64,000 bases of DNA from Nostoc sp. TH1S01 (GTDB taxonomy: Bacteria; Cyanobacteriota; Cyanobacteriia; Cyanobacteriales; Nostocaceae): NCBI GenBank assembly GCA_018993265.1, contig JAGKSW010000015.1, positions 62,001 through 126,000 on the forward strand, written 5' to 3'. Positions 49,812-58,596 of this stretch are shown here, piece by piece; the stretch's first letter is position 1; each line of letters opens with the position of its first letter. The position numbers and the translations under genes were made by a program. The notes below the pieces were generated by a model, which made no database searches, was not told where the DNA came from, and was given only the letters and a program-made list of their open reading frames with translations.

Positions 49812-50381
49812 TTACGACAACTTTTGTCGGTTCAGAATCCAAGGCAAAAGTTTAGCAATATTTCTAGCATCATCAATACCACGATGATGCGTTCCTTGTA
49901 ATTCTATATTTACGAGTTGTAATGCTTCTGCCATAACGTATCGTTTGGATAAGCCTTGGCTGTCACTAAACTGTTGTTTGAGATTTATGTGAGGATAAGC
50001 AATCGGAAAGGGAAGATGATGAAATTTACTGTCTTGTTTAAACTGGTTACGATCATAGTCTCCCCAAGAACCGAATACAGCATTGGGATAATTAGATAAC
50101 CATTTTTGCAGTATAGCGATCGCTTCAGGATATCCAGGAGCTTGATCAATCTGGGTCTGAGTAATCGATGTCAATGATTTACAGAAGTCAGTGAGTATCG
50201 GATAGCGAACAGGCTTAATAAACGTTTGAAATTCATCAATGCTGGTTAAATTTTGAGCCTCAACCATGACGGCTCCAATTTCGATGATTTCCATCTCCCG
50301 CCGTTTGATAGTTCCTTTGTCACAACAAGTTGCTTCTAAATCAAGTACTAAAAAGTAATCATATTGATTCCAGTTAATCAT
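49812..50381 (-). CDS. DEDDh 3'-5' exonuclease (ERI-1/KapD-like)
   Basis: 189 residues. Exo I motif YDYFLVLDLEATCC, Exo II GSWGDYDRNQF and Exo III THHRGIDDARN are present with catalytic D/E, D and H/D. Resembles inhibitor-of-KinA-pathway/ERI-1-type exonucleases acting on RNA or DNA 3' ends. Convergent with dndD (26-base gap). No sign that it is part of the Dnd pathway beyond its position. Confidence 0.88.
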   Translation of the reverse strand: MINWNQYDYFLVLDLEATCCDKGTIKRREMEIIEIGAVMVEAQNLTSIDEFQTFIKPVRYPILTDFCKSLTSITQTQIDQAPGYPEAIAILQKWLSNYPNAVFGSWGDYDRNQFKQDSKFHHLPFPIAYPHINLKQQFSDSQGLSKRYVMAEALQLVNIELQGTHHRGIDDARNIAKLLPWILNRQKLS

Positions 50382-50506
50382 CTCACTTCAAACTTTTAAA
50401 ACATGAGAGTTTGAAAAATCATTATTCTACTGGATGACTTTCATCCTTTTAGCACAATTAAATGTTCTCAAGTAATAATTGCCATTGCTTGTATCATAGC
50501 CTTGCT

Positions 50507-50794
50507 CTAACAGTATTTTGTCACATCTTCACCACATTCATCGGCTAGATACATCAAACACTTAAAACGCAGACTAACTACTTGTTCATAAAGAGGATTT
50601 AACTTGCACAAAGGTGGAATGTGAAAAAGTGTACGTCCCAATATTGAGACAGTTCTTTCAAAGGGACAATGAGAAGGAATAATTTTACACAATAGTCTGG
50701 CAAGTTTATCATCACGTATTTCTACAACATCAAGCTGATTCCGTAGCTGGTTTAATAAGCTGTTATTTCCGTAAGATTTATTTGACAAGTCCAT
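50507..50794 (-). CDS. Mo-dependent nitrogenase C-terminal-domain protein
   Basis: 95 residues from ATG 50794 (MDLSNKSYGNNSLLNQ...); a longer frame starts at 50860 but the extension is unlike the family. Signature block PSHCPFERTVSILGRTLFHIPPLCKLNPLYEQVV...FKCLMYLADECGEDVTKYC, with conserved Cys. A small cyanobacterial family named for similarity to a nitrogenase-associated domain; not a nitrogenase subunit. Function unknown. Confidence 0.85.
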   Translation of the reverse strand: MDLSNKSYGNNSLLNQLRNQLDVVEIRDDKLARLLCKIIPSHCPFERTVSILGRTLFHIPPLCKLNPLYEQVVSLRFKCLMYLADECGEDVTKYC

Positions 50795-50860
50795 GACTGA
50801 AATTTCCTTTAGTCCATCTGTTACCCCTATAAAATTACAACTATCTATAGAGAAAAACAT

Positions 50861-51442
50861 AGTATAATTACCAGATTATTTTTTTGATTTTTAAAAGTTG
50901 ATTGTTAATCCGGTAAAATTGCTGAGGAATGACTATAGATAGTCAGTTGTGGCTAAGAACAGTAAGAAATAGCAGCCAGTAAATATACTGAATGAATTAT
51001 ATGATATCCGCCTAATTACCCATAATAAAATCACCCCACCTTACGGCACCCTGCCCAAGACATTGGCTACCATGTACACACAAATCTGGGTTGAGCGCAT
51101 CTGTCGCGCCGCGGAATCAATTTCGAGTCTCAAAGCATCTAGTCATCTCAAGAGGACTCAAAAAAAATTTGTTCCAGTCCACTTGAGTGGACTTTGGCTA
51201 TGAGCCTGGAACTTTAGTTCTAGGCGGGATATGGAAATAGGTCTGTAATTAATTCCTACTGCTTCCATGTCATTAGAATATGCTTTAGTCATTTGCTCAC
51301 AAGGTACTCATGTCTTTAATCTTTCAGCTTAAACCTTGTAAGTTTTCTGACAAAAGACCCCTAATTTTCAAACAACCTCTAAGAATGAATTAGCCCTACT
51401 GCAAGAGTGCAGTTGTAGAAGAAGTTTGTTGAAATTGGAATT
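50861..51442. other. Intergenic region with palindrome
   Basis: About 580 bases without a convincing gene. The middle has higher GC than the flanks (around 51040-51120), and an 18-base perfect palindrome AGTCCACTTGAGTGGACT lies at 51176-51193. No terminator T tract follows. It could be a regulatory site or a remnant; nothing more can be supported. Confidence 0.4.
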
Positions 51443-51465
51443 TTCCCCTACTTTTTCCCGATTTA
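51443..51465 (+). promoter_or_regulatory. Shared upstream element, copy C
   Basis: TTCCCCTACTT followed by TTTCCCGATTTA. Same element as at 55107 and 61301 (18 of 23 positions equal to the 55107 copy). It ends 53 bases before the ATG at 51518. Confidence 0.65.
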
Positions 51466-51517
51466 TTAGTATTTATTGAATTATCCCAATAACCTACCTA
51501 ACAAGGAAGGAAAAATT

Positions 51518-52120
51518 ATGAAAACTAAAAAGCTCCAACAAACTGCTTCTACTGAGTATGTGCTATCTGGTATGCGAAATAATTTTTTGAAATTGAAGGT
51601 TGCTATAAAAAGAAAAGTAATACTGGTACTAGCAACAGTAGTATTAGCCTTGTCTTTCTCGGCTCCAAGTTATGCTTCACCATTATATAGTTCAAATCAT
51701 AATGGTAGTAGTATAGAGGCAACTAGCAATGAATTTCGAGGAATAGAAATTGCCCAGGTACCACCAGAACTTGAAGCCGTTAAAGCTGGTGTAAATTTAG
51801 CAAAAGATGTTCTAAAAGTCTATCAAGACTTAAACCCTCCGCAGGAAGGATATGTGCGAGTTCTAAATAAATTAAATCGGGACGTAACATTAAGGTCATA
51901 CAATAATAACGATTGGCTCAAGGCTATAGCAGCAGGACAGACATATTTAAAAGCAGGAGGACAAGGTTACATTACAGCAAAAACAAATCCATTAGTACTC
52001 TTGTGGAAACGTGGAAATTATGGAACTGTAGAGGCATTTGGTTTAAAGGGCTTTGGCCAATCTGCTGTTCCTAAAGATCCGAATGTTGTTTTTGTAATCG
52101 GTGAAAGTAACACACCTTAA
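51518..52120 (+). CDS. Secreted protein of unknown function
   Basis: 200 residues from ATG 51518, chosen for the AAGGAAGG ribosome-binding site; TTG 51476 would add 14 residues. Signal peptide IKRKVILVLATVVLALSFSAPSYA. The mature part has no family I recognise: an Asn/Ser linker, a helical stretch (PPELEAVKAGVNLAKDVLKVYQDL), then a beta-rich C-terminus (YVRVLNKLNRDVTLRSYNNNDWLKAIAAGQTYL...). Lies next to, and convergent with, the TPR-CHAT protease; carries the shared upstream element. Candidate partner or substrate. Confidence 0.75.
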   Translation: MKTKKLQQTASTEYVLSGMRNNFLKLKVAIKRKVILVLATVVLALSFSAPSYASPLYSSNHNGSSIEATSNEFRGIEIAQVPPELEAVKAGVNLAKDVLKVYQDLNPPQEGYVRVLNKLNRDVTLRSYNNNDWLKAIAAGQTYLKAGGQGYITAKTNPLVLLWKRGNYGTVEAFGLKGFGQSAVPKDPNVVFVIGESNTP

Positions 52121-52246
52121 CCTTGACAAAAGCTTTTGCTGGAAAACTAAGGTTTACCTACAAGTTTTAAAAAACTTGAACTTGGATGTCCCATCTCTGA
52201 AAAATTTAGCTAACGGCAAATATAAATTTGAGAGTATGGGCTGATC

Positions 52247-52296
52247 ATAGGAGAGATAACATCGCTAGAACCTGTTTTCTTCTCCTATTTTTTATT
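52247..52296 (+). terminator. Terminator after the secreted protein
   Basis: ATAGGAGA (52247-52254) pairs with TCTCCTAT (52281-52288) across a long loop; TTTTTTATT follows. Confidence 0.6.
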
Positions 52297-52350
52297 ATGT
52301 GTGTTTTTTACAGTTTTTTGAGGTAAATTGATTTGCCCATTTCTCATTAA

Positions 52351-54912
52351 TCATAACCAATTACCAACAATTACATAAGGAGACCATTGAGCAGGACGAC
52401 TGTAAATATTATCTTTTAGCATTTTGATTTGAGCTTGGCGTAAAGCTTCTGCTTTTGTCGATTTACCACTAATTAATTGCTTGTAAAATTCATTGATTAA
52501 AAAAGCAGTAGAGTCATCATTAATATTCCATAGTGAAGCTAAGGTACTCCGCGCCCCAGCTTTAATAGCAACTCCAGCTAAACCTAATGTGGCACGGTTA
52601 TCTCCAGTTGCTGTTTCGCAGGCACTTAACACTAATAATTCTACTGGTTCAGTAAGTTTTGCACTCCGATTTTTAAGTAGGACATCTAGTTCAGTAACAT
52701 AGATACGTTTGTCATAAGCTAAAATAAAAGTCTCTGTAGCTTTAGAACTAAATTTTCCATGTGTGGCTAGGTGGACTATTCGGTAGGGTTGGTCATTGAT
52801 TATTTTGCCTAATTTTGTGCTAATAAAGTTTTCATTTAAAAGTGTGGTTGTCTTAATACCTAATTCTTGAATTTGCTTAATTTCAGTCTCAACATTTGGT
52901 AGAGGGGCAAATATTTCATTTTTAGGTATTTCTGAAAGTCCTCCTATGAGTGCAGTGAAATTGGCTGGAGTTAAAGATGTGGGAGTAAATATTTGTAATC
53001 CAGGACTGAGAGCGATCGCATATTTTTCAATTAAGTACTTTTCGCCATCATATAAAACAGCCATTGGAATATTACGCAACAGTCCATCGGGAATAAATAC
53101 TAAAGTATTAACATCACTATTTTTTAAATCAGCTTCAGATGCTTTAATTAACCAGTTATAAAGTTTTTGGGAGAGTTGTTTAACTTTTTTCGTCTTGTCA
53201 GGTTGAACAATATCTTGACGCAATTGCATAATCGCTTGTTCAACTTCTTCGCTACTGGCTATCACAGTTTTATGTATCAGAGGTTTGTTCGGCAGTTTGA
53301 CAATTACTTCTAAGCGATTTTTCAGGATAATTGGATAGAAAATAGCGGTGTTAGGATTATCTTGATCAACAACTTTGTCAAGGATAACAAATTGGTTATT
53401 TAAGCAAGCTTCACGGAAAAAGTTGTCTAACTCGGCGACTTGCAATGCTTCAATGCGCTGGCGAACTTTGTCTAAGTCTGGTTTACCTTCTTGAAACAGC
53501 AGTTCAACCGACTCACGGTATATGGGTTCAACACTATCGCGGAAATTAAATTGCACATCGCGGTTAACAGCAACTAAATCACTACGGAGAAATTTTAGTG
53601 TCGAGATAGCCAGATCATAAGCTGCGATCGCCTCCCTGACATTTCCTTGTTTCCTCAATAGCCTTCCCAATTGCCACTGCCAAATATAAACTATGTCTGA
53701 CGCTTCTATTTCTTGAGCAATAAATAATGCCTTTTGAGTTAATTTCTCAGCTTCTGACCATTGCTGAGTTTGTTCATAAACTTCTCCTAAAGTCCCAAGA
53801 GAGTAGGATTGCGATCGCTTATCATTAATGCTTTGTGCTTGCTGTAAACTTTCTGCTAATATCCGCGCCACATCTTGAAGATTGCTGATATGTCTGCTAT
53901 TACGAGCAAAATTAATCTTGGCATAAATGCTCAGACGATTTATAGGTAAACTCGCTAGTTGCGCTTGAATAATAGGATTGAGCGCTTTAGCCTCTGCTAT
54001 TTTGTTTAGCTCTATCAGCAAACTAAATTGATTGATTTGGGCTTGGACTTTAGTGAGAGAATTAGTTGCAACTTCAACAGCTTTTTGATAATGAGCGATC
54101 GCACCTTCAAAATCACCTTTGGCTCTCAGCATATTACCCAAGCTCAACTCTCCATTACTCAAATCTTCAGGTAATTGCAGCTTTTCAGCCATCTTGATAG
54201 CTTCTTCTAGAATTTCCTGAGACTTTTCAAAATCACCTGATAGTTGCAGTGCATTGCCCAAAGAACGCAAAGCTGATACTTTAATTGGCGACTCAGGTTG
54301 ATTTTGCAAGTGTTTGTTTGCATCTTGTAAGATGTTCAATGCCCGACGATAAAAACCAGAGACTCGTAATGCTTGAGATTGGTTGATTTTACTGCGAGTT
54401 ATGCCAAGGTGATTGCCAAGTTGATGCCAGAATTTTTCTGCTTGTTGGTAAGTGGCAAAAGATAATTCTGTCTTGCCTAATGTTAGTTGCAGTCCTGCTT
54501 GAATATCTAAACTTTGTGCCAAAATTTTCAGAAATTCTGAGTTTTGGTTACTGACTTTTAATTTTTGATTTTTGATATCCCAACCCAATAAACTTAAGCT
54601 CCTATTAATAGTATTTTCAGCATCTTCTAATTCTCCGAGTTGCTGATATGCTAATGCTAAATTACTTAAACTCGCTGCTTGGCGAATATAATCTTTCTGT
54701 GATTCATAGCTACGGATAGCTTGTTGTAAAACTTTAATTGCTTCTGTAATACTTCCACTACGATAAAAAGTTTCTCCCTGCTCAATCAACTGTTCTGGTG
54801 CTGTACTATAAGATTGAATAAGGGAAATATTGGTAGTTGGTTGTTTAGCAAAACTTATAGGTATAAAGCTGAGATATAACCCAACTAAAAAGAAGATTAT
54901 TAACTTCACCAT
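52351..54912 (-). CDS. Exported TPR-CHAT protease
   Basis: 853 residues. N-terminal signal peptide (LIIFFLVGLYLSFIPISFA); about ten TPR units from 40 to 450 (for example SLSNLALAYQQLGELEDAENTINRSL); C-terminal CHAT caspase-like domain with catalytic His718 (VHLATHGKF) and Cys765 (LSACETATG) both present. CHAT proteins such as HetF and TPR-CHAT/Csx29 are proteases or partners in regulated cleavage. The export signal suggests it acts in the periplasm. Convergent with the secreted protein at 51518-52120. Confidence 0.9.
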   Translation of the reverse strand: MVKLIIFFLVGLYLSFIPISFAKQPTTNISLIQSYSTAPEQLIEQGETFYRSGSITEAIKVLQQAIRSYESQKDYIRQAASLSNLALAYQQLGELEDAENTINRSLSLLGWDIKNQKLKVSNQNSEFLKILAQSLDIQAGLQLTLGKTELSFATYQQAEKFWHQLGNHLGITRSKINQSQALRVSGFYRRALNILQDANKHLQNQPESPIKVSALRSLGNALQLSGDFEKSQEILEEAIKMAEKLQLPEDLSNGELSLGNMLRAKGDFEGAIAHYQKAVEVATNSLTKVQAQINQFSLLIELNKIAEAKALNPIIQAQLASLPINRLSIYAKINFARNSRHISNLQDVARILAESLQQAQSINDKRSQSYSLGTLGEVYEQTQQWSEAEKLTQKALFIAQEIEASDIVYIWQWQLGRLLRKQGNVREAIAAYDLAISTLKFLRSDLVAVNRDVQFNFRDSVEPIYRESVELLFQEGKPDLDKVRQRIEALQVAELDNFFREACLNNQFVILDKVVDQDNPNTAIFYPIILKNRLEVIVKLPNKPLIHKTVIASSEEVEQAIMQLRQDIVQPDKTKKVKQLSQKLYNWLIKASEADLKNSDVNTLVFIPDGLLRNIPMAVLYDGEKYLIEKYAIALSPGLQIFTPTSLTPANFTALIGGLSEIPKNEIFAPLPNVETEIKQIQELGIKTTTLLNENFISTKLGKIINDQPYRIVHLATHGKFSSKATETFILAYDKRIYVTELDVLLKNRSAKLTEPVELLVLSACETATGDNRATLGLAGVAIKAGARSTLASLWNINDDSTAFLINEFYKQLISGKSTKAEALRQAQIKMLKDNIYSRPAQWSPYVIVGNWL

Positions 54913-54976
54913 AATACGTTTTTAAGCCTGAAAACTTGTATAAGTTCAGAGATAATATTCATCATTGCGATAACAT

Positions 54977-55079
54977 ATAGCAATCCTACGTGATTTGTAA
55001 AAATTGAGAGACTCAGATCCCCGACTTCTTTGAGAAGTCGGGGATCTCGTTTGTTTACAAATGATTTAGGGATGCTATA
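54977..55079. repeat. MITE-like element
   Basis: About 103 bases with imperfect terminal inverted repeats (TATAGCAATCC...TTTGTAAA on the left, TTTACAAAT...GGATGCTATA on the right) and a strong central hairpin (GACTTCTTTGAGAAGTC flanked by C and G runs). It has no coding capacity. A degenerate relative is at about 61887-61975. Confidence 0.7.
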
Positions 55080-55106
55080 ACCAGCTTTTCTCAAATTGTA
55101 CTTTTT

Positions 55107-55129
55107 TTCCCCTAGTTATTCTCGATTGT
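55107..55129 (+). promoter_or_regulatory. Shared upstream element, copy A
   Basis: TTCCCCTAGTT followed by ATTCTCGATTGT, 118 bases from its last base to the ATG at 55247. 19 of 23 positions match the 61301 copy, which has exactly the same spacing to its ATG. Similarity between these two continues downstream (TAATTTTAAAACTATC against TAATCTCAGAACCATC). Confidence 0.75.
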
Positions 55130-55246
55130 CTTTTAATTTTAAAACTATCAGGAGCGGAAAGGAAGCCCATTCTTAGCTAACCCTGAGAATATATTTTGAA
55201 TATTTCGCCTTTTCGCTAACTAAATTTATTTTTTGAGGATAAATCA

Positions 55247-55921
55247 ATGGTTTGTATAGATATTAAACAAGAACTCGAAGCTCTTGTGGCAGAACGTACA
55301 GATTTGCAAGATGAGTTAGATACAGCTAGTCCCAATCAGAAACCTGCAATTATTAGTCAAATAAAACAACTGAATAAGCAAATTAGTTTGAAAAGAAACG
55401 AACTTGATGCGTGTCTTGGAATTGAAAATGTTCCGCCATTATTAACTACCTTCACTGGCACTAGTAAGTTAACAACTTCTTACCCTTCTGCCCCTGGGCC
55501 ATTTATTAACTCAATCACATTGGGATTATTTTTCAGCGCCGGCAAAACTACTTTAAGAAGTGTCCAAATCACCAGTTTTCCCAATATTGTAACTGACCCT
55601 TTTGATACTCCTATTGGTAAGAACGTTACTACTGTGAAGAAAATCAGCGGAGGGGGTGGCTCATTTAGTCATAGTAATGGCTCTATGAGCTTGGGTTTAA
55701 CACTGCGATTTGATCACAGTATTGACTTTCCCCTTTTCGAGGAAGACTCCAACCTAGATTTAGTTCTGGGAACTGGTTCCCTGGGCAATCTCAAAGGTTC
55801 CCCATTTAATCCAGCTACCAGAGAGTTAACTTTGGTTGGGATGGGGACTTTCCAGGGAGGAATTCTTGGTGGCAGCACTGGTACATTAATTATTAGTGGC
55901 AAATTAGCTGACACACCATAA
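55247..55921 (+). CDS. Unknown protein: coiled coil plus beta-rich domain
   Basis: 224 residues, good ribosome-binding site (GAGGATAAATCA). N-terminal coiled coil (IKQELEALVAERTDLQDELDT...INQLNKQISLKRNELD-like, to about 58); then a Gly/Ser/Thr-rich, beta-sandwich-like domain (TTFTGTSKLTTSYP..., GGGGSFSHSNGSMSLGLTLRFDHSIDF...TLVGMGTFQGGILGGSTGTLIISGKLAD). No signal peptide or TM. No family recognised. Sits between two CHAT genes and carries the shared element, followed by a strong terminator. Confidence 0.75.
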   Translation: MVCIDIKQELEALVAERTDLQDELDTASPNQKPAIISQIKQLNKQISLKRNELDACLGIENVPPLLTTFTGTSKLTTSYPSAPGPFINSITLGLFFSAGKTTLRSVQITSFPNIVTDPFDTPIGKNVTTVKKISGGGGSFSHSNGSMSLGLTLRFDHSIDFPLFEEDSNLDLVLGTGSLGNLKGSPFNPATRELTLVGMGTFQGGILGGSTGTLIISGKLADTP

Positions 55922-55947
55922 TTGCTAATTAGTCAAGACAACTAATG

Positions 55948-56003
55948 AAAAAAAGGTAAGTTTTGGATGGGATTTAGACTGCATCTAAAACTTGCCTTTT
56001 TTA
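55948..56003 (+). terminator. Strong terminator
   Basis: AAAAGGTAAGTTTTGGATG (from 55951) pairs with CATCTAAAACTTGCCTTTT (to 56000), followed by TT. Long stem with A and T tracts on the two sides, so it can work in both directions. Confidence 0.85.
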
Positions 56004-56011
56004 TAGTATTT

Positions 56012-56090
56012 ATACCAAATTGCCGTTAAAGATAGTAGCCTGTGGTGGGAGTAGGAAGTAAGAATACTATTTCTAAAAGCGACTTAGTAT
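56012..56090. repeat. Dispersed repeat of about 80 bp, second copy
   Basis: ATACCAAATTGCCGTTAAAG...GACTTAGTAT, near-identical to 38102-38183. Ends (ATACCAA / TTAGTAT) are imperfect inverted repeats, suggesting a MITE. Confidence 0.75.
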
Positions 56091-56172
56091 CAGCTTGGAT
56101 TTTTTGAGTAGATTACAGAAAATAAGAAATTAATCAGCTTTTTTAATTATTATCGATTTTTACAGGAATAAA

Positions 56173-58515
56173 TTATATTTTTTCTCTCAAAAATATAATT
56201 ATTGCATTGGTAAGTATGACAGCAAAAGTTGACGGTAGCAAAGGCAGCCATGCTCCTGGTATCAATAACATCACAGTACAAGCTCCATATAAAACTATGA
56301 TGATAATTCCGATTGAGCCTATTTTGACTAAATGCGATCGCATCTGCCAAACTACCAAACTACTCACCAAAGTCCAACCCCATATCCAGAGAATCTCTCC
56401 CCAATAAGGCAGTACCCAAAATATAGGACGTTTATCTAAAACCGCACTAATAATTTGACTGGTCATGTGGGCTTGAATTAACACTCCTGGTGTTTCTTGA
56501 TAAGGTTGCTGTGAAACACTATAAGGTGTCGGAAAAGTATCTCTTAAGCTTTGGGCTGTTACTCCAATTAAAATCACCTTATCTTTAATGGCATCAGGTT
56601 TAACTCGACCTTGAAAGACATCCTCAATACTAACTTTTTCAAAATTGGCGTTGCGATAATTAATTAGTGTTTGAATGCCACCTAAACTTAGATTTTGTTG
56701 ATAAGCTCCACTATTCCCAGCTTTTAATCTTGACAATTTTGTCACTTTCTGATGAGCTTTAAAAATTACAGCATCCTCAGTAAACTCGTGTTCAATACCT
56801 TCTAAAAATAAATAGCGTGCAGCTAGTTGTAAGCTCAGAGAAAAAGGAGTAGCGCAAACAGAAGAAGGCTCTTGTTTCATCATTAATATTTGACGACGAA
56901 CGATACCATCAGGGTCACGCACTGCATCAGTAAAGCCTTGACGCTCAACAGGAATTCCCGGAGGCGGCTTAATACCTTGGGGGTCGTATTGGCTATCTTT
57001 ACCTTTACAAATAACAACTACATTCTCTTGATTTAACTGCGTTTTCAAGTCAAATTGTTTGAATTTATTAGATGAGTCTAGAATATCGCGGTAGATATCT
57101 ATCCCAATAATTCGAGGCTGATAATTTTGTATTTTATTTAATAATTTTGCCAGATAAGAGTCAGAAATAGATTTTAATCCTCTTGTTGGTTCTACAAAAC
57201 TTTGAATATCTTTTTCATTTATTTCAACAACAAGCAATCTTAAGTCCTGTTCTTCTTGAGGACGTAATTTCAATAAATAGTCAAATGCTTGTAATTCTTG
57301 TATCTGCCAAATTCCTAAATATCTTAATCCCAGAGTTAATACAGTGACAATACTAGTCAGGCATAATATAGTAATAAATCCCTGTAAATTATGATAAAAT
57401 TTAGGATGAGTATGATGAGAGATTCCGCATAATTGTTGCCAAGTTGCAGGTGTGGTAGTGGGGTTTTGACAGATAACTGGTAGCCAACTAGCACAAGGAA
57501 ATTCGTTTTCCCAACCTTGTAGCCTTTCTCTCGCTTCTCGCACGGCGGAATAAAAAAGCTTACCACCAGCAAAAGCAACCAAAAAGTTTTTTAAAAATTC
57601 TTGTGCTACTAAATCTGGTACTGGTTCGCGCATGAAAATAACTTGAGGAATGTTTAAATCTGCTAAATTTCGTGCTAAACCTATACCATCACAGGAATTA
57701 AAGATAGCAATTTTTAAACCATGTGAGATGGCATGTTGCAAAGCATTCTTTAATTGGGGAATGGCTAAACTCTCAGTTTGGTTAATATAAATTTTTCCTG
57801 TCTCGCCATCAGCTTGACTGGAACTGTGGCCAGCGAAAAATAAAATATCCCAATTATGATTCCACAAATACTGATCAACTTCTCTGCGGGTTGGTTCAAC
57901 TAAAAACTTTGTTTCAGCATCTTTCAATCCTTGTAGTAAATTCCGGTCTTGATCAATATTAATCCCATTACTGTTACCTAATATTGCCAGAATTTTGACT
58001 TTACCTGTAGATACTTGCGGTTGAGTTTGTGGAGATTCATACTCATGGGGACTTAATGCTACTTCTGCAAAGCGATAATCATCAAAAAAATTCCATAAAT
58101 GCCAGGGAAGCCGCTGAAGTAAAGGAATATTAGTTTCAAAAATTACTCTAATTGCATCATCTTTATTAAGTCGTGTACGTAACTGTTGTACTAAATTTTG
58201 AAATAAGTCTGAGTTTAACCAATTATTAATAGATGCTTGGAGTTTTTGACATACTTCACCAAATTCGCTGACCGAAATATTAGTAATATCTTGTGTATGA
58301 ATTTCCATCCGCGATCGCCAGCCTAAACGTTGATGTAGGGCTTCGTAAAGCAGCCGCCATCGACGATAAAGTTCAGCAAGCTCCGGCACAGGTGGCAAAC
58401 TACTAGTCAATTTTATCGGGTACGGCTTACTACCATCCCAAATTTGAGCAGTAACTACGGGAAATCCTTGGTTTAGATCGCCTGCCAAAAAGCTAAAGAC
58501 GACTAGTTTATCCAT
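56173..58515 (-). CDS. CHAT-CHASE2 membrane protein
   Basis: 780 residues. Cytoplasmic N-terminal CHAT-like domain (about 120-350) with catalytic-type His230 (LFFAGHSSSQ) and Cys275 (IAIFNSCDG). TM helix at about 380-402; extracytoplasmic CHASE2 sensor domain (about 403-690, with IIGIDIYRDILDS and KDKVILIGVTAQSLRDTFPTPYS); three C-terminal TM helices. CHASE2 usually precedes a kinase or cyclase; here the output appears to be the CHAT protease instead. Third gene of the sigma-DUF1822 operon. Confidence 0.9.
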   Translation of the reverse strand: MDKLVVFSFLAGDLNQGFPVVTAQIWDGSKPYPIKLTSSLPPVPELAELYRRWRLLYEALHQRLGWRSRMEIHTQDITNISVSEFGEVCQKLQASINNWLNSDLFQNLVQQLRTRLNKDDAIRVIFETNIPLLQRLPWHLWNFFDDYRFAEVALSPHEYESPQTQPQVSTGKVKILAILGNSNGINIDQDRNLLQGLKDAETKFLVEPTRREVDQYLWNHNWDILFFAGHSSSQADGETGKIYINQTESLAIPQLKNALQHAISHGLKIAIFNSCDGIGLARNLADLNIPQVIFMREPVPDLVAQEFLKNFLVAFAGGKLFYSAVREARERLQGWENEFPCASWLPVICQNPTTTPATWQQLCGISHHTHPKFYHNLQGFITILCLTSIVTVLTLGLRYLGIWQIQELQAFDYLLKLRPQEEQDLRLLVVEINEKDIQSFVEPTRGLKSISDSYLAKLLNKIQNYQPRIIGIDIYRDILDSSNKFKQFDLKTQLNQENVVVICKGKDSQYDPQGIKPPPGIPVERQGFTDAVRDPDGIVRRQILMMKQEPSSVCATPFSLSLQLAARYLFLEGIEHEFTEDAVIFKAHQKVTKLSRLKAGNSGAYQQNLSLGGIQTLINYRNANFEKVSIEDVFQGRVKPDAIKDKVILIGVTAQSLRDTFPTPYSVSQQPYQETPGVLIQAHMTSQIISAVLDKRPIFWVLPYWGEILWIWGWTLVSSLVVWQMRSHLVKIGSIGIIIIVLYGACTVMLLIPGAWLPLLPSTFAVILTNAIIIFLREKI

Positions 58516-58596
58516 TAGTACGTTTGTTATTGCTAGTTTGTTAATTGCAGCGAAATATTACATATTATCTCTTGAAACAGTAATAAATAAAATACA

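Noticed and set aside
49812-50381. Exonuclease as part of the Dnd system
   Set aside because: Convergent orientation and a common housekeeping-type DEDDh family; adjacency alone is not enough.
50507-50794. Nitrogenase subunit
   Set aside because: Only the small C-terminal-domain family; not NifD/NifK, and no nif genes nearby.
54906-55094. 62-codon minus-strand frame
   Set aside because: Lies on the MITE at 54977-55079 and overlaps the TPR-CHAT start.
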